A DNA stretch of 64,000 nt from NCBI GenBank assembly GCA_049322515.1, contig JBMOQW010000012.1:248001-312000 (forward strand), read 5' to 3'. The translations under genes and the position numbers were made by a program. Source of the DNA: Parasulfuritortus sp049322515 (lineage in GTDB: Bacteria > Pseudomonadota > Gammaproteobacteria > Burkholderiales > Thiobacillaceae). The notes under the pieces were generated by a model that was given only the letters and a program-made list of their open reading frames with translations, did not search any database and had not been told where the DNA came from. Each line of letters begins with the position of its first letter. Within the stretch, counting starts at the first letter, position 1. Below, in pieces: positions 14,609 through 22,906 of this stretch.

Positions 14609-15879
14609 AACTACTTGTCATCGGTTCCGGCGGCCGCGAGCACGCCCTGGCCTGGAAACTGGCGCAGAGCCCGCGCATCCAGAAGGTCTACGTGGCCCCC
14701 GGCAACGGCGGCACGGCCCGCGAGGACGGCCTGGAAAACGTCAACCTCACGGCCATTGCCGACCTGGTCGAATTCGCGAAAAAGGAAGACATCGCCTTCA
14801 CCGTGGTCGGACCCGAGGCGCCCCTGGCCGCCGGCGTGGTGGATGCCTTCCGCGCCGCCCATCTGAAGATCTTCGGCCCGGTGCGGGCGGCTGCCCAGCT
14901 GGAATCGTCGAAGGACTTCGCCAAGCAGTTCATGGTCCGGCACCACATCCCGACCGCGAAGTACCAGACCTTCACCGACGCCGCCGCTGCCCACGCCTAC
15001 ATCGAGCAGGAAGGCGCCCCCATCGTCATCAAGGCCGACGGCCTGGCCGCCGGCAAGGGCGTGGTGGTGGCGACCCGCAAGGACGAGGCCCACGCCGCCA
15101 TCGACAGCATGCTGGAAGGCAACGCCTTCGGCGAGGCCGGCGCCCGGGTGGTGATCGAGGAATGCATGCACGGCGAGGAAGCCAGCTTCATCGTCATGGT
15201 CGACGGTGAACACATCCTGCCCATGGCCACCAGCCAGGACCACAAGCGCCTGCTCGACAACGACGCGGGTCCCAACACCGGCGGCATGGGCGCCTACTCG
15301 CCGGCGCCGGTGGTGACCCCCGAGCTGCATGCCCGCATCCTGCGCGAGGTGATCCGCCCCGTGGTCGCCGGCATGAAGGCCGAGGACACGCCCTACACCG
15401 GTTTTCTCTATGCCGGCGTGATGATCGACCCGAATGGCAAGATCGGTGTGCTGGAATTCAACTGCCGGTTCGGCGACCCGGAAACCCAGCCGATCATGAT
15501 GCGCCTGAAGAGTGACTTCACCGTGCTCGTCGAAGCGGCCATCCACGGCCGGCTCGATCAGGTCGAGGCCGAGTGGGATCGCCGCGTGGCGCTCGGCGTG
15601 GTACTCGCCGCCGCCGGCTATCCCGACAATCCGCGCAAGGGCGACGCCATCACCGGCCTTGACCTGAAGGCCGAGGACGACGTCCATGTCTTCCATGCCG
15701 GTACCGCCCTCGAAGGCGACCAGACCGTCGTATCCGGTGGCCGCGTGCTGTGCGTCACCGCCCTGGGCGACACCGTCAAGATCGCCCAGACCCGCGCCTA
15801 CGAGGTCGCCGACCGGATCGATTTCGCCGGCCGCCAGATGCGTCGCGACATCGGCTGGCGGGCCATCAAAAAGCGGTGA
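14605..15879 (+). CDS. purD: Phosphoribosylamine-glycine ligase
   Basis: 424 residues, normal length. The ATP-grasp enzyme is recognised from MKLLVIGSGGREHALAWKL, VGPEAPLAAG, KADGLAAGKGV, DHKRLLDNDAGPNTGGMGAYSP and the Mg-binding EFNCRFGDPETQ. It joins glycine to phosphoribosylamine in purine synthesis. The ATG at 14605 has an AAGGGAAA SD inside the preceding ORF6N gene, and the ATGA overlap couples their translation. It ends right before a cluster of GCGTGAC repeats leading into tsaC. Confidence 0.97.
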   Translation: MKLLVIGSGGREHALAWKLAQSPRIQKVYVAPGNGGTAREDGLENVNLTAIADLVEFAKKEDIAFTVVGPEAPLAAGVVDAFRAAHLKIFGPVRAAAQLESSKDFAKQFMVRHHIPTAKYQTFTDAAAAHAYIEQEGAPIVIKADGLAAGKGVVVATRKDEAHAAIDSMLEGNAFGEAGARVVIEECMHGEEASFIVMVDGEHILPMATSQDHKRLLDNDAGPNTGGMGAYSPAPVVTPELHARILREVIRPVVAGMKAEDTPYTGFLYAGVMIDPNGKIGVLEFNCRFGDPETQPIMMRLKSDFTVLVEAAIHGRLDQVEAEWDRRVALGVVLAAAGYPDNPRKGDAITGLDLKAEDDVHVFHAGTALEGDQTVVSGGRVLCVTALGDTVKIAQTRAYEVADRIDFAGRQMRRDIGWRAIKKR

Positions 15880-15900
15880 CGCAACCGCGTGACACATGAA

Positions 15901-15974
15901 GCGTGACGCGAAGGCGTGACACCCATGCGCACCAAGCCACCCCTTCGCCGCGCGGTCACGCCTTCGCGTCACGC
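15901..15974. repeat. Perfect 20-bp inverted repeat spanning the tsaC start codon
   Basis: The arm at 15901-15920 (GCGTGACGCGAAGGCGTGAC) is exactly complementary to 15955-15974, with a 34-bp loop that contains the ATG of tsaC at 15925. GCGTGAC also recurs as a direct repeat at 15887-15893, 15901-15907 and 15914-15920. The right arm is translated as part of the tsaC N-terminus. The pattern resembles a REP-like palindromic element that has landed over a gene start. Confidence 0.9.
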
Positions 15975-16506
15975 CTTTCCGAGCCGCGCCCTGCGCGCCC
16001 ATCTCGCCGCCGGCGGCGTCATCGCCTACCCCACCGAATCGTGCTACGGCCTGGGCTGCGACCCGCGCAACGCGCGCGCCGTGGCGGCCATCCTTCGGCT
16101 CAAGGGGCGGCCCAAGGCCAAGGGCCTGATCCTGGTCGGCAGCACGCCCGGGCAATTCGACCGCTACCTGACCCAGCCCGCCGGGGCCTGGCCGGCCTAC
16201 TGGCCGGGACCGTTCACCTTGCTGCTGCCGGCCGGACGGCGTTGCCCGCGCTGGCTGACCGGGCGTCACACGAAGCTCGCGGTCCGGGTCACCGCCCACC
16301 CGGCCACGGCCGGCCTGTGCCACGCCCTGGGCATGGCGCTGGTGTCGACCAGCGCCAATCGCTCGGGACAGGTCATGCTGAAAAACGCGGCGGCCTGCCG
16401 CAAGATCTTCGGTGACGCGGTCTGGGTCCTGGACGGTCGTATCGGTGCCCGCCGGCGACCGTCGACCGTGCTCGACCCCGAACAGCAGCGGGTCCTGCGC
16501 GCCTGA
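15925..16506 (+). CDS. tsaC: L-threonylcarbamoyladenylate synthase, Sua5/YrdC family
   Basis: 193 residues; the YrdC fold begins about residue 21: ALRAHLAAGGVIAYPTESCYGLGCDP (read in short pieces), LKGRPKAKGLILV, YWPGPFTLLLPA, and the substrate-site STSANRSG. It makes threonylcarbamoyl-AMP for the t6A37 modification of tRNA. The first 20 residues are not family sequence and are partly encoded by the right arm of the 20-bp inverted repeat, so the natural start may have been altered by that element. I used the ATG at 15925; an in-frame GTG lies at 15916. A good SD is not visible. Confidence 0.88.
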   Translation: MRTKPPLRRAVTPSRHAFPSRALRAHLAAGGVIAYPTESCYGLGCDPRNARAVAAILRLKGRPKAKGLILVGSTPGQFDRYLTQPAGAWPAYWPGPFTLLLPAGRRCPRWLTGRHTKLAVRVTAHPATAGLCHALGMALVSTSANRSGQVMLKNAAACRKIFGDAVWVLDGRIGARRRPSTVLDPEQQRVLRA

Positions 16507-16587
16507 GGCGCCGGTACCCGAGCATCCCGCCCCTAAGGAGCCTCTGATTGATTCGTCCGCATCGCGTGCGAATACATCAGTGTCGAC

Positions 16588-17298
16588 TTAACCTTCGAGG
16601 CGATACGCAATCGGCACTTCGATGTCCGTGGCGCGTTCCGGGCGCCGCTGGCCGCGCACCGCCTCGGCCGCGGCCTCGAACAGCTTGAGGGCATCCCGGT
16701 CGAGCAACGGGAAGCCCGAACCACGCTTGACCTCGACACTGGCCAGGCGACCGTCGGCAGCAACCCGGGCGAGCACCACCACCACCCCTTCCTGACCCAG
16801 TCGCCGAGCCGCCAGGGGATAGCGCTTGCGGGCGCGCAGTTCCGCCGCGAGCGCCTGGTGCCAAGCCCGATCGGGCGCCGCCTGTGGCGCCTCGGCCACG
16901 GGCGGCGGCGGGGCCGGCACGGGCGGTGCCGAGACGGCAGCCGGCACGGGTACCGCAGCCGGCACAGGATCCGCGACCGGCATGGGCGCGCTGAGCACGG
17001 GCGAGGGGGGCGGCGGGGGACTCGGGCTCGGCAGGACCGGTGCCACGGGCGGCGCCGGCCTGGGCTGGGGGTCGGGCGGCGGCGGGGTGATCCGCGCGGG
17101 AGGGGGCGGCGCCGGCTTGGGTGGCGTGACTGCCGGCCGTTGCGCAGGCGGGGGCGGTACGGGCGGCGGGGTTTCCTGGAAGGCCACTTGCCAGCGCATC
17201 GGCGTCGGTTCGGGCAAGGCCTCCGCCTCCAGCCAAAGCGTGGCCGCCAACCCCAACGCGGCCCCGTGCAGGACCAGCGACGCCGCCCAGGACTTCAC
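16588..17298 (-). CDS. tonB: TonB energy-transducing protein (metal-uptake locus)
   Basis: 236 residues, GTG start overlapping the exbD stop (GTGA). An N-terminal membrane anchor (WAASLVLHGAALGLAATLWL) is followed by a Pro-rich periplasmic spacer (about 40-145, many PPP and PxP runs) and the C-terminal TonB domain (RYPLAARRLGQEGVVVVLARV, ASVEVKRGSGFPLLDRDAL). It spans the periplasm and energises outer-membrane receptors with ExbB-ExbD, presumably the two receptors encoded upstream in the same direction. A second, unrelated tonB lies at 59985-60920. Confidence 0.92.
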   Translation of the reverse strand: MKSWAASLVLHGAALGLAATLWLEAEALPEPTPMRWQVAFQETPPPVPPPPAQRPAVTPPKPAPPPPARITPPPPDPQPRPAPPVAPVLPSPSPPPPPSPVLSAPMPVADPVPAAVPVPAAVSAPPVPAPPPPVAEAPQAAPDRAWHQALAAELRARKRYPLAARRLGQEGVVVVLARVAADGRLASVEVKRGSGFPLLDRDALKLFEAAAEAVRGQRRPERATDIEVPIAYRLEG

Positions 17299-17663
17299 GC
17301 CCGCTTGACCTCCAGGGCCACCTGGCTGAAGCCCAGGGCCTTGATGCGGTCGGCCAGGTCGACGAAATCGCGCAAGGCCAGGCCGCCGTCGGCGCGCACC
17401 ACGATTGGGGTGTCCCGGCGCAGCGCGGCCAGCGCGGCGGTCAGGTCGGGAGCCGGCTGGTCATTCACGTAGACCGCCCGGTGCAGGGTCAGGGTGACGA
17501 ACACCGGGGTGTCGCGGGCGGCCGGTGCGTGGCGCGCCTCGGCCAGGTCGACCGGGATGCGCCCGGTGGCGATGAACGTCGCGGTGGTCAGGACGATGGT
17601 GAGCAGCACCAGCATCACGTCGACCAACGGCACCACGTTGATGCCGTCGATATCGTCATCCAC
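17295..17663 (-). CDS. exbD: ExbD biopolymer transport protein
   Basis: 122 residues from a GTG start chosen because AAGGAG lies 7 bp upstream; the ATG further 5' lies inside exbB coding sequence. DDDIDGINVVPLVDVMLVLL includes the single membrane helix with the conserved protonatable Asp (PLVDVML). The periplasmic domain contains TPVFVTLTLHRAVYVNDQP and VVRADGGLALRDFVDL. It is the proton-channel partner of ExbB in the Ton motor. It overlaps exbB by 8 bp and tonB by 4 bp. Confidence 0.93.
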   Translation of the reverse strand: MDDDIDGINVVPLVDVMLVLLTIVLTTATFIATGRIPVDLAEARHAPAARDTPVFVTLTLHRAVYVNDQPAPDLTAALAALRRDTPIVVRADGGLALRDFVDLADRIKALGFSQVALEVKRA

Positions 17664-18090
17664 CGGCGCGCTCCTTGAGGGCGTCGAACTCGGCCAGGCG
17701 CTCGCGCACCCGGCGCCGCAGGACATTGTGCAAGGCCACGCAGGGAATCGCCACCAGCAGCCCGACGGCGGTCGCCTTGAGCGCCAGCGACAAGCCGGTC
17801 ATGATGCTTTTCACGTCCATGTCGCCACTGGCGCCCATGCTCTGGAAAGTCAGCATGATGCCCAGCACGGTGCCGAGCAGACCGATGTAGGGCGCGTTGG
17901 CGGCCACCGTGCCGATCACCGTCAGGCGCCGGGTCAGCGCCATTTCCAGTTCCACCCGGGTGGCGTAGTCGGCCACCCGCACCCGCCGATACCAGCCGAA
18001 GCGCTCGATGGCCACGGCCACCGCCCACACGCTCAAGGCCAGCAGGAGACCGATCACGCCGTAGTCGATCGCCGCCTTCAAACCATCCAT
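17656..18090 (-). CDS. exbB: MotA/TolQ/ExbB family proton channel protein
   Basis: 144 residues, a short ExbB. The first helix begins at residue 8 (IDYGVIGLLLALSVWAVAVAIERF) and the conserved core AANAPYIGLLGTVLGIMLTFQ with ALKATAVGLLVAIPCVALHN marks helices 2 and 3. It forms the pentameric stator of the Ton complex. GGGGA precedes the ATG. The gene starts 1 bp after the stop of the DsbD_2-like gene, so the Ton complex is co-expressed with the metal-handling proteins upstream. Confidence 0.92.
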   Translation of the reverse strand: MDGLKAAIDYGVIGLLLALSVWAVAVAIERFGWYRRVRVADYATRVELEMALTRRLTVIGTVAANAPYIGLLGTVLGIMLTFQSMGASGDMDVKSIMTGLSLALKATAVGLLVAIPCVALHNVLRRRVRERLAEFDALKERAGG

Positions 18091-18091
18091 G

Positions 18092-18712
18092 TCACATCCC
18101 CAATCCGATCCGGTACATCCCCAGGACGACCAGCACCATACCGGCGCCGCGCCGCAGCCACAAGCCCAGTTCGGCGCGTCCCGAGCGCAAGCGCTGGCCG
18201 AACCATCCGAGCGCGGGCAACAACACCAGCAACGGGGTGACCGCCGCACCGACGCCGAAGGCCAGCCCATAGGCCAGGCCGGCCAGCGGTGCACCGGTCT
18301 GTGCCGCGAAGGCGAGCAGCGCCGCCAGCGGGGCGCAGGGGGTCAGACTGAGCGCGAAGCCCAGCGTCAATGGTGACCATCCGGCCCTGCGACTCGCCGC
18401 GCAAGACGTGTGCGCCCCGCCCAGGAGCAACCACAATCCGGCCCCGAGTGCGGCCAGGCCGATGGCGAGATGGCCAACCCCCTGCGACAACCAGTGCACC
18501 AGACCCGCGCCAGCGAAACCGGCCAACAGTCCCAGTCCGGCGTAGGCCGCCACCCGGCCGACCAGGAATGTCGCCGTGTCCAGACGCACCCGACCGGGTT
18601 CCCGGCCGAGCATCCAGGCGCCCATGTAGGGCAGGCAGGTCACTGTGCAGGCCGTCAGTCCCAACGACAGGCCCAGAAGCCAGGCGGACGCGACGTCCGC
18701 CGGCTCAGGCAC
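18092..18712 (-). CDS. DsbD_2/TauE-SafE-like cysteine-containing membrane protein
   Basis: 206 residues, GTG start with a strong SD (GGGGAGG), about six membrane spans. Two Cys/Pro patches, CTVTCLPYMGAW near the N-terminus and SLTPCAPLAALLAF in the second half, resemble the paired redox cysteines of CcdA/DsbD transmembrane domains. Proteins of this type are often labelled sulfite exporter TauE/SafE and occur beside ccoG-ccoI clusters. Here it overlaps the polyferredoxin gene by 8 bp and precedes exbB by 1 bp. It may shuttle reducing equivalents or metal across the inner membrane. The function is inferred. Confidence 0.75.
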   Translation of the reverse strand: MPEPADVASAWLLGLSLGLTACTVTCLPYMGAWMLGREPGRVRLDTATFLVGRVAAYAGLGLLAGFAGAGLVHWLSQGVGHLAIGLAALGAGLWLLLGGAHTSCAASRRAGWSPLTLGFALSLTPCAPLAALLAFAAQTGAPLAGLAYGLAFGVGAAVTPLLVLLPALGWFGQRLRSGRAELGLWLRRGAGMVLVVLGMYRIGLGM

Positions 18713-19763
18713 GGCCAGCCTCCCCGACCGCGGTTTGATCGATGCGGCGCAGCGGCTTGATTTCGCCGCGCGGCCCTTCTCGCTTGATCCGCGCCTTGTA
18801 GTACGCGCGCGCCGAACCGAACAGGCGGAACGGCCCGAACTTGAGCTGGATCACTGCGTCGTCCGGACAGAACTCGATGCAGCGCCCGCACAGGGTGCAG
18901 TCCTCGGTGAAGGCGCGCGCGCCGGATTCATGGTGGATCTCCGGAATGTCCATCGGGCAAGCCTGGCGGCAGATGCCGCATTTCTCGCATTTGTCGTGGG
19001 GCTGCTTGACCAAACGCATCGGCGACAGGCGCTGGAACGCCGCATTCAGCGCCAAGAGCGGACAGATCCGGCAGAACGGCTGACGCACCGCCAGCGCGGC
19101 CACCACGATGAAGCCGAACAGGGTGTTGGCCAGGGCGCCGAAGGCGAGATCGAGCCCGCCCCCGGTCTTCACCGTGAGCTGCGTGGTGTCGCCGGTCAGC
19201 AGCGTGGTGGCTAGCCGGGACGGACAGACCTGGCAGAAGGCATCCCCGGTCGCGGCCGGCGTGACGCCCAGGCCGGCGGCCAGCGGCAAGGCCAGCACCA
19301 GGATCGCCAGCATGGCCCACTTGACCGGCCTCAGGCGCCTGGCGGCCGTCTCCGACAAGCCACGGAACGGCCGGCCCAGACGCCGGCCCAGGCGATAGAG
19401 CAGTTCCTGCACGGTGCCGAGCGGGCACACCCAGCCGCAGAACGCCTTGTTGAGCACCAGGAAGAACAGATAGAAGGTCAGGAACGTGAAGGCCAGGGGA
19501 ATGATCATGGACAGGGCGAAACTGCCGGCCTGGGCAATCGCTTCACCGACCCGATGGTGCAGCTGGTGCTGGGTCGGGATCAGGATGCAGTAGGCGCTAT
19601 CGAGCTTGTCGTAGGCGCAGGACAGCGCGGGCAGGCTGCCGGTGATTTTCTCGGCGGCGTAATAACCGACCAGGCTGCCGCCGTAGACGGTGACGAACAG
19701 CATGACCACCTGGACCGCCAGACGCAGGCGACTGAGACTGAAGCGGGAGGCGGCGTCAGCCAT
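18705..19763 (-). CDS. NapH/NosR/CcoG-like membrane polyferredoxin
   Basis: 352 residues from the ATG with AAGGAG 7 bp upstream. Four to six membrane spans carry CxxxCP-type motifs on the loops (FCGWVCPLG, FCQVCPS, FCRICP), and the C-terminal domain has two [4Fe-4S] ferredoxin sites (CEKCGICRQACP and CTLCGRCIEFCP). The layout is that of NapH, NosR C-terminal and CcoG proteins, which move electrons between quinol and periplasmic or cytoplasmic acceptors; CcoG is a cupric reductase. In this locus it could reduce Cu(II) or Fe(III) after uptake. That role is inference from the neighbours. Confidence 0.85.
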   Translation of the reverse strand: MADAASRFSLSRLRLAVQVVMLFVTVYGGSLVGYYAAEKITGSLPALSCAYDKLDSAYCILIPTQHQLHHRVGEAIAQAGSFALSMIIPLAFTFLTFYLFFLVLNKAFCGWVCPLGTVQELLYRLGRRLGRPFRGLSETAARRLRPVKWAMLAILVLALPLAAGLGVTPAATGDAFCQVCPSRLATTLLTGDTTQLTVKTGGGLDLAFGALANTLFGFIVVAALAVRQPFCRICPLLALNAAFQRLSPMRLVKQPHDKCEKCGICRQACPMDIPEIHHESGARAFTEDCTLCGRCIEFCPDDAVIQLKFGPFRLFGSARAYYKARIKREGPRGEIKPLRRIDQTAVGEAGRA

Positions 19764-20613
19764 GACCATTCTCCTTGCGACGGCGGACCAACGGCCAGGC
19801 CGCTGCCCCGCCCAGGGCCAGGAACCCCAGGCCGAGGGGCAGGCTGCGGCCGGCTTGGGCGGCAGCGCCATAGACCTGATTGAAGCCGGTCAGGTAGTAG
19901 CGGCCGGCGGGATCGGTGTAGCCTGCGGCCAGCACGAAAGGCACGCGCCCGCCCCGGCCGTGGTCGTGACCGCCGGCGGGGGCAACGTCGGGCACGTCCA
20001 TGGGGAAGGTCACCCGGATCACCCCGTCGGCATCCGATCGGTACACCTGCTGGGTGCCGCCAGCCGTCTCCAGCCGCACGCCCAGGTTGGGCAGCGGCTG
20101 GCCCTGGAAGCGCACCCGGAACGCCCAGGTTTCTCCGGCACGATACTGCCAGTGCTCACGCGGCAGCGGCTGCGGAACGATCTCCAGGTCGGCCTTGGGC
20201 ACCTGGAGCATGGCGGTCGGCGCCGGGCCCGGATTGGCGAAATAGTGCGCGGTGCTGGCGGTCACCACGCCTAGGGGAGAGACCTCGGTGGCCTGCAGCC
20301 AGTGGTAGTTGCCGACCTTGCCGGTGGCCACCTTGAAGCCGCCCCGGCTGACCCCCGCCTGGGCTGGCGCCTGGAAGCCGCCCGCCCCGTTGCGCACCTC
20401 GACGGTGGCGGCACGCAGGTTGGTCAGACAGTAGGGCGCTCCTTGGCGGTCGCCGCGACCGGCCGGCACCAGCATGGGCCACACGCTGAACGCAGTCGAC
20501 TCGGCGGCCAGACAATCGACCGCCGCACCGGCGGGCGGACGCACGGCAAAGGCCGGCGCCACCGCCAACGTCGCGATGAGGCCCACGGCGACGACTTTCG
20601 GATCAGAAGCCAT
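19756..20613 (-). CDS. DUF4198-like periplasmic protein with C-terminal membrane anchor
   Basis: 285 residues: signal peptide (VAVGLIATLAVAPAFA), a beta-rich periplasmic domain (GETWAFRVRFQGQPLPNLGVRLE, then RSDADGVIRVTFPMDVPDV), a His/Gly patch (GGHDHGRGG) that may bind metal, and a C-terminal helix followed by RRRKENGHG. The domain resembles DUF4198/NikK-type proteins, which accompany nickel, cobalt and other metal transporters. It overlaps the TonB receptor by 11 bp and the polyferredoxin gene by 8 bp. A periplasmic metal-binding or delivery role is likely; the metal is not identified. Confidence 0.78.
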   Translation of the reverse strand: MASDPKVVAVGLIATLAVAPAFAVRPPAGAAVDCLAAESTAFSVWPMLVPAGRGDRQGAPYCLTNLRAATVEVRNGAGGFQAPAQAGVSRGGFKVATGKVGNYHWLQATEVSPLGVVTASTAHYFANPGPAPTAMLQVPKADLEIVPQPLPREHWQYRAGETWAFRVRFQGQPLPNLGVRLETAGGTQQVYRSDADGVIRVTFPMDVPDVAPAGGHDHGRGGRVPFVLAAGYTDPAGRYYLTGFNQVYGAAAQAGRSLPLGLGFLALGGAAAWPLVRRRKENGHG

Positions 20614-22723
20614 ATCGGTAGGTCAGGGCCAGGGTACGCGGGGTCGCGGCGGCATAGGTCACCTTGCCGGCGGTGTCCTTCTTCACCTCGAAGGCGTAAT
20701 GCTTGTCGAACAGGTTGTCGACGTTCAGGGTCAGCGCATGGGCCTTGTGCCGGTAACCGACCGACAGGTTGGTGATCCACTCCCAGCCTTCGTATTTCTC
20801 AGAGTTGGCGTTGTCCAGCCAGTATTCGCCCCAGGAATTCGCGGTCAGACGAGCCTGCCAGCCATGCCCGGATTGCCAGCCGATGGAAACGCCATACTGA
20901 TGCTCGGGCACGAAGGGCAACCGGTTGCCGGCGCGGTCGAGGTTGGCCGTGGTCGCGCCCTGGCGCACCGGCTCGGAAAACTCATCGTAGGTGTAATCGG
21001 CGTAGCCATAGTGGCCGCCCAGTTCCCAGCCGCCCGCCAGCTTGATGCGGCCGGACAGTTCCAGGCCCTTCTTGTCGGTCTTGCCGGCATTGGCATACTC
21101 GGTGATGCCGCCGTTGTTGATCTGGATGATCTCCTTCTCGACCGGGTTCAGGTACACGCTGGCGTCGAATTCCCAATGGTCGGCCCGGCCCTTGATGCCG
21201 ATCTCGTGATTGCGCGATACCGGCGCCGCCAGTTCCGGATTACTGGAAAACTCGCTTTGCGACGGGATCTGGCGAGCCTCGGCGACCATGCCGAACAGCG
21301 ACAGGGCGTCAGTCAGCGTGTAGCTGACCGCCAGCTTGGGCGCCGGTAGCCGGAAGGTCTTCTCGGCGTGCGTGACGCCGTCGCCCGGACCGTAGCTGCC
21401 AGTCGCGTAGTTGTACTTCCAGAACTGCTGGTTGTCGTCCTCGAAATCAACCACGTCGTAGCGCAGGCCAAGGTCGACGATCCAGCGCGGTCCCGGTCGC
21501 CAGGACTCCTGGACGTAGAGGCCGGTGAGCAGGCTGGTGGCGTCGTCGATCTCCGCCAGGCGTCCCTTGGCATCCGAGCAGGTGGCGACGATGCGCCCGG
21601 TGGCCGCGGCCGAATCGACGCAGGCGCCCCGGCTGGTGGTGGTGACCACGCGGGCATATTGATACTTGCGCGAATCCGGGGTCCGCTCGCGCCGGACGGT
21701 GAGGCCGCCGACCAGCGACCCGCCGGCATGTTTCCATTGCCCTTCGAGGTCGGCGCCGAGGTTGCTGACCCAGTCCTCGCTCTCGTTGATGATGCCGGTG
21801 ACCGGGTGATAGTGATACCAGGTGTTGTAGTAGAAGCGCGGCTTGAAGGTGAAGTCGCCGAAAGTTGCCTCGTACTTGCTGTTCAGGAACAGCACCTTGG
21901 AATAGCGGCCGGAGTGCTTCCAGGGCTCCGAGGTGCCTTCCTGGTCGCCTGAATCGACGAATTCCTCGAACAGGGCCTTGTCCATGGCCCCAGGCAACTG
22001 GATGTCGGCCTTGGCGTAGGAGATTTCGCTTTCGAGCACACCCTGCGCCAGTTGCAAACCATGCTTGAGCGAGACCTGGTCAGTGTCGAAGGTGTTCCAG
22101 GCCCGCCAGTCGTTGTCCTGGGCGCGGTGCGTGGCGGTCAGCGCCAGGGCGTGACGCTCGCCCACGGTACCCAGGCGCAGGTGCAGGTTCTCGGTGCCCT
22201 CGGTACCGAGGCCCAGCTTGAGGTTGTCGGCGGTCTCGTCGAATACCGAACGGGAGATGATCTGGATCGCCCCGCCCACGCTGCCGGCAGCGAACAGGTT
22301 GCCTGGCCCCTTGGCCACTTCGATGCGTTCGATGTCCTGCGTATCGACGAAGTCCAGGCGGGTGAAGCTGTCCGGATCGGAGAGCGGCACGCCGTCGCGC
22401 AACACCATGATCTCGCGGATGCCGTAGGCGGCCTTGAGGCCAGCGCCGCGGATGATCAGGCGGGCGTCGAAGCCGCCGTTCTTGCTGTCGATCAACACCC
22501 CCGGGATGCCTTGCAGGCCTTCCTTGACGTTGTACATCTTCTTGTCGGCCAGCTGTTCCTGACCCACCACCGCAATCGCCTGAGGCACCTCCCCGGTGGC
22601 CCGCGCCTCGCGCGTGGCGGTCACGCTGACCTCGTCGAGACGCTGGCTGTCCTCGGCCGCCGCGCCGCCGGCGCAGGCCGCGAGCAGGCACGCGGAAACG
22701 CGCGCGAGCTGTCCGTATTGCAT
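20603..22723 (-). CDS. TonB-dependent outer-membrane receptor
   Basis: 706 residues; ATG at 22723 with an AAGGGG SD. Signal peptide (LARVSACLLAACAGGAAA), then the TonB box region (DEVSVTAT), plug domain (GVLIDSKNGGFDARLIIRGAG, DIERIEVAKGPGNLFAAGSVGG) and a 22-strand barrel ending in the terminal aromatic F (ALTYRYGF). The substrate is unknown; the genes directly after it (DUF4198, polyferredoxin, DsbD_2-like, exbBD-tonB) suggest a metal or metal chelate. It is distinct in sequence from the OprC-type receptor upstream. A 183-bp gap separates it from the peroxidase gene, so it may have its own promoter. Confidence 0.92.
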   Translation of the reverse strand: MQYGQLARVSACLLAACAGGAAAEDSQRLDEVSVTATREARATGEVPQAIAVVGQEQLADKKMYNVKEGLQGIPGVLIDSKNGGFDARLIIRGAGLKAAYGIREIMVLRDGVPLSDPDSFTRLDFVDTQDIERIEVAKGPGNLFAAGSVGGAIQIISRSVFDETADNLKLGLGTEGTENLHLRLGTVGERHALALTATHRAQDNDWRAWNTFDTDQVSLKHGLQLAQGVLESEISYAKADIQLPGAMDKALFEEFVDSGDQEGTSEPWKHSGRYSKVLFLNSKYEATFGDFTFKPRFYYNTWYHYHPVTGIINESEDWVSNLGADLEGQWKHAGGSLVGGLTVRRERTPDSRKYQYARVVTTTSRGACVDSAAATGRIVATCSDAKGRLAEIDDATSLLTGLYVQESWRPGPRWIVDLGLRYDVVDFEDDNQQFWKYNYATGSYGPGDGVTHAEKTFRLPAPKLAVSYTLTDALSLFGMVAEARQIPSQSEFSSNPELAAPVSRNHEIGIKGRADHWEFDASVYLNPVEKEIIQINNGGITEYANAGKTDKKGLELSGRIKLAGGWELGGHYGYADYTYDEFSEPVRQGATTANLDRAGNRLPFVPEHQYGVSIGWQSGHGWQARLTANSWGEYWLDNANSEKYEGWEWITNLSVGYRHKAHALTLNVDNLFDKHYAFEVKKDTAGKVTYAAATPRTLALTYRYGF

Positions 22724-22906
22724 TGTTTTTCCCCTTGAATGACCGTCATGGCGGTCGCTGGCCGGGAGGCAATTCCCTACCTTAAGCAGGGTCAAATATT
22801 AAATAAGGATAAACATGTCTTGAATGTGGCAAATTGCCGCACCAAGCTCTGTTGACGCCCACCCGACCGACCCGGCGCCATCGCGCGGGGTCCGCCAGTC
22901 GACCGC
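22724..22906 (-). promoter_or_regulatory. AT-rich gap upstream of the TonB receptor gene, possible promoter
   Basis: On the minus strand TTCAAG is followed after 17 bp by TAATAT in an otherwise unusually AT-rich stretch (about 22795-22825). A single CTTAAG occurs at 22791-22796. I see no convincing Fur box or riboswitch. Confidence 0.3.

Noticed and set aside
16588..16599. CTTAAC near the tonB stop as another PmrA-type box
   Set aside because: Only a single half-site; no second CTTAA 11 bp away.
22724..22906. Cobalamin riboswitch or Fur box before the TonB receptor
   Set aside because: No B12-box or GATAATGATAATC-like sequence found; only AT-rich sequence.
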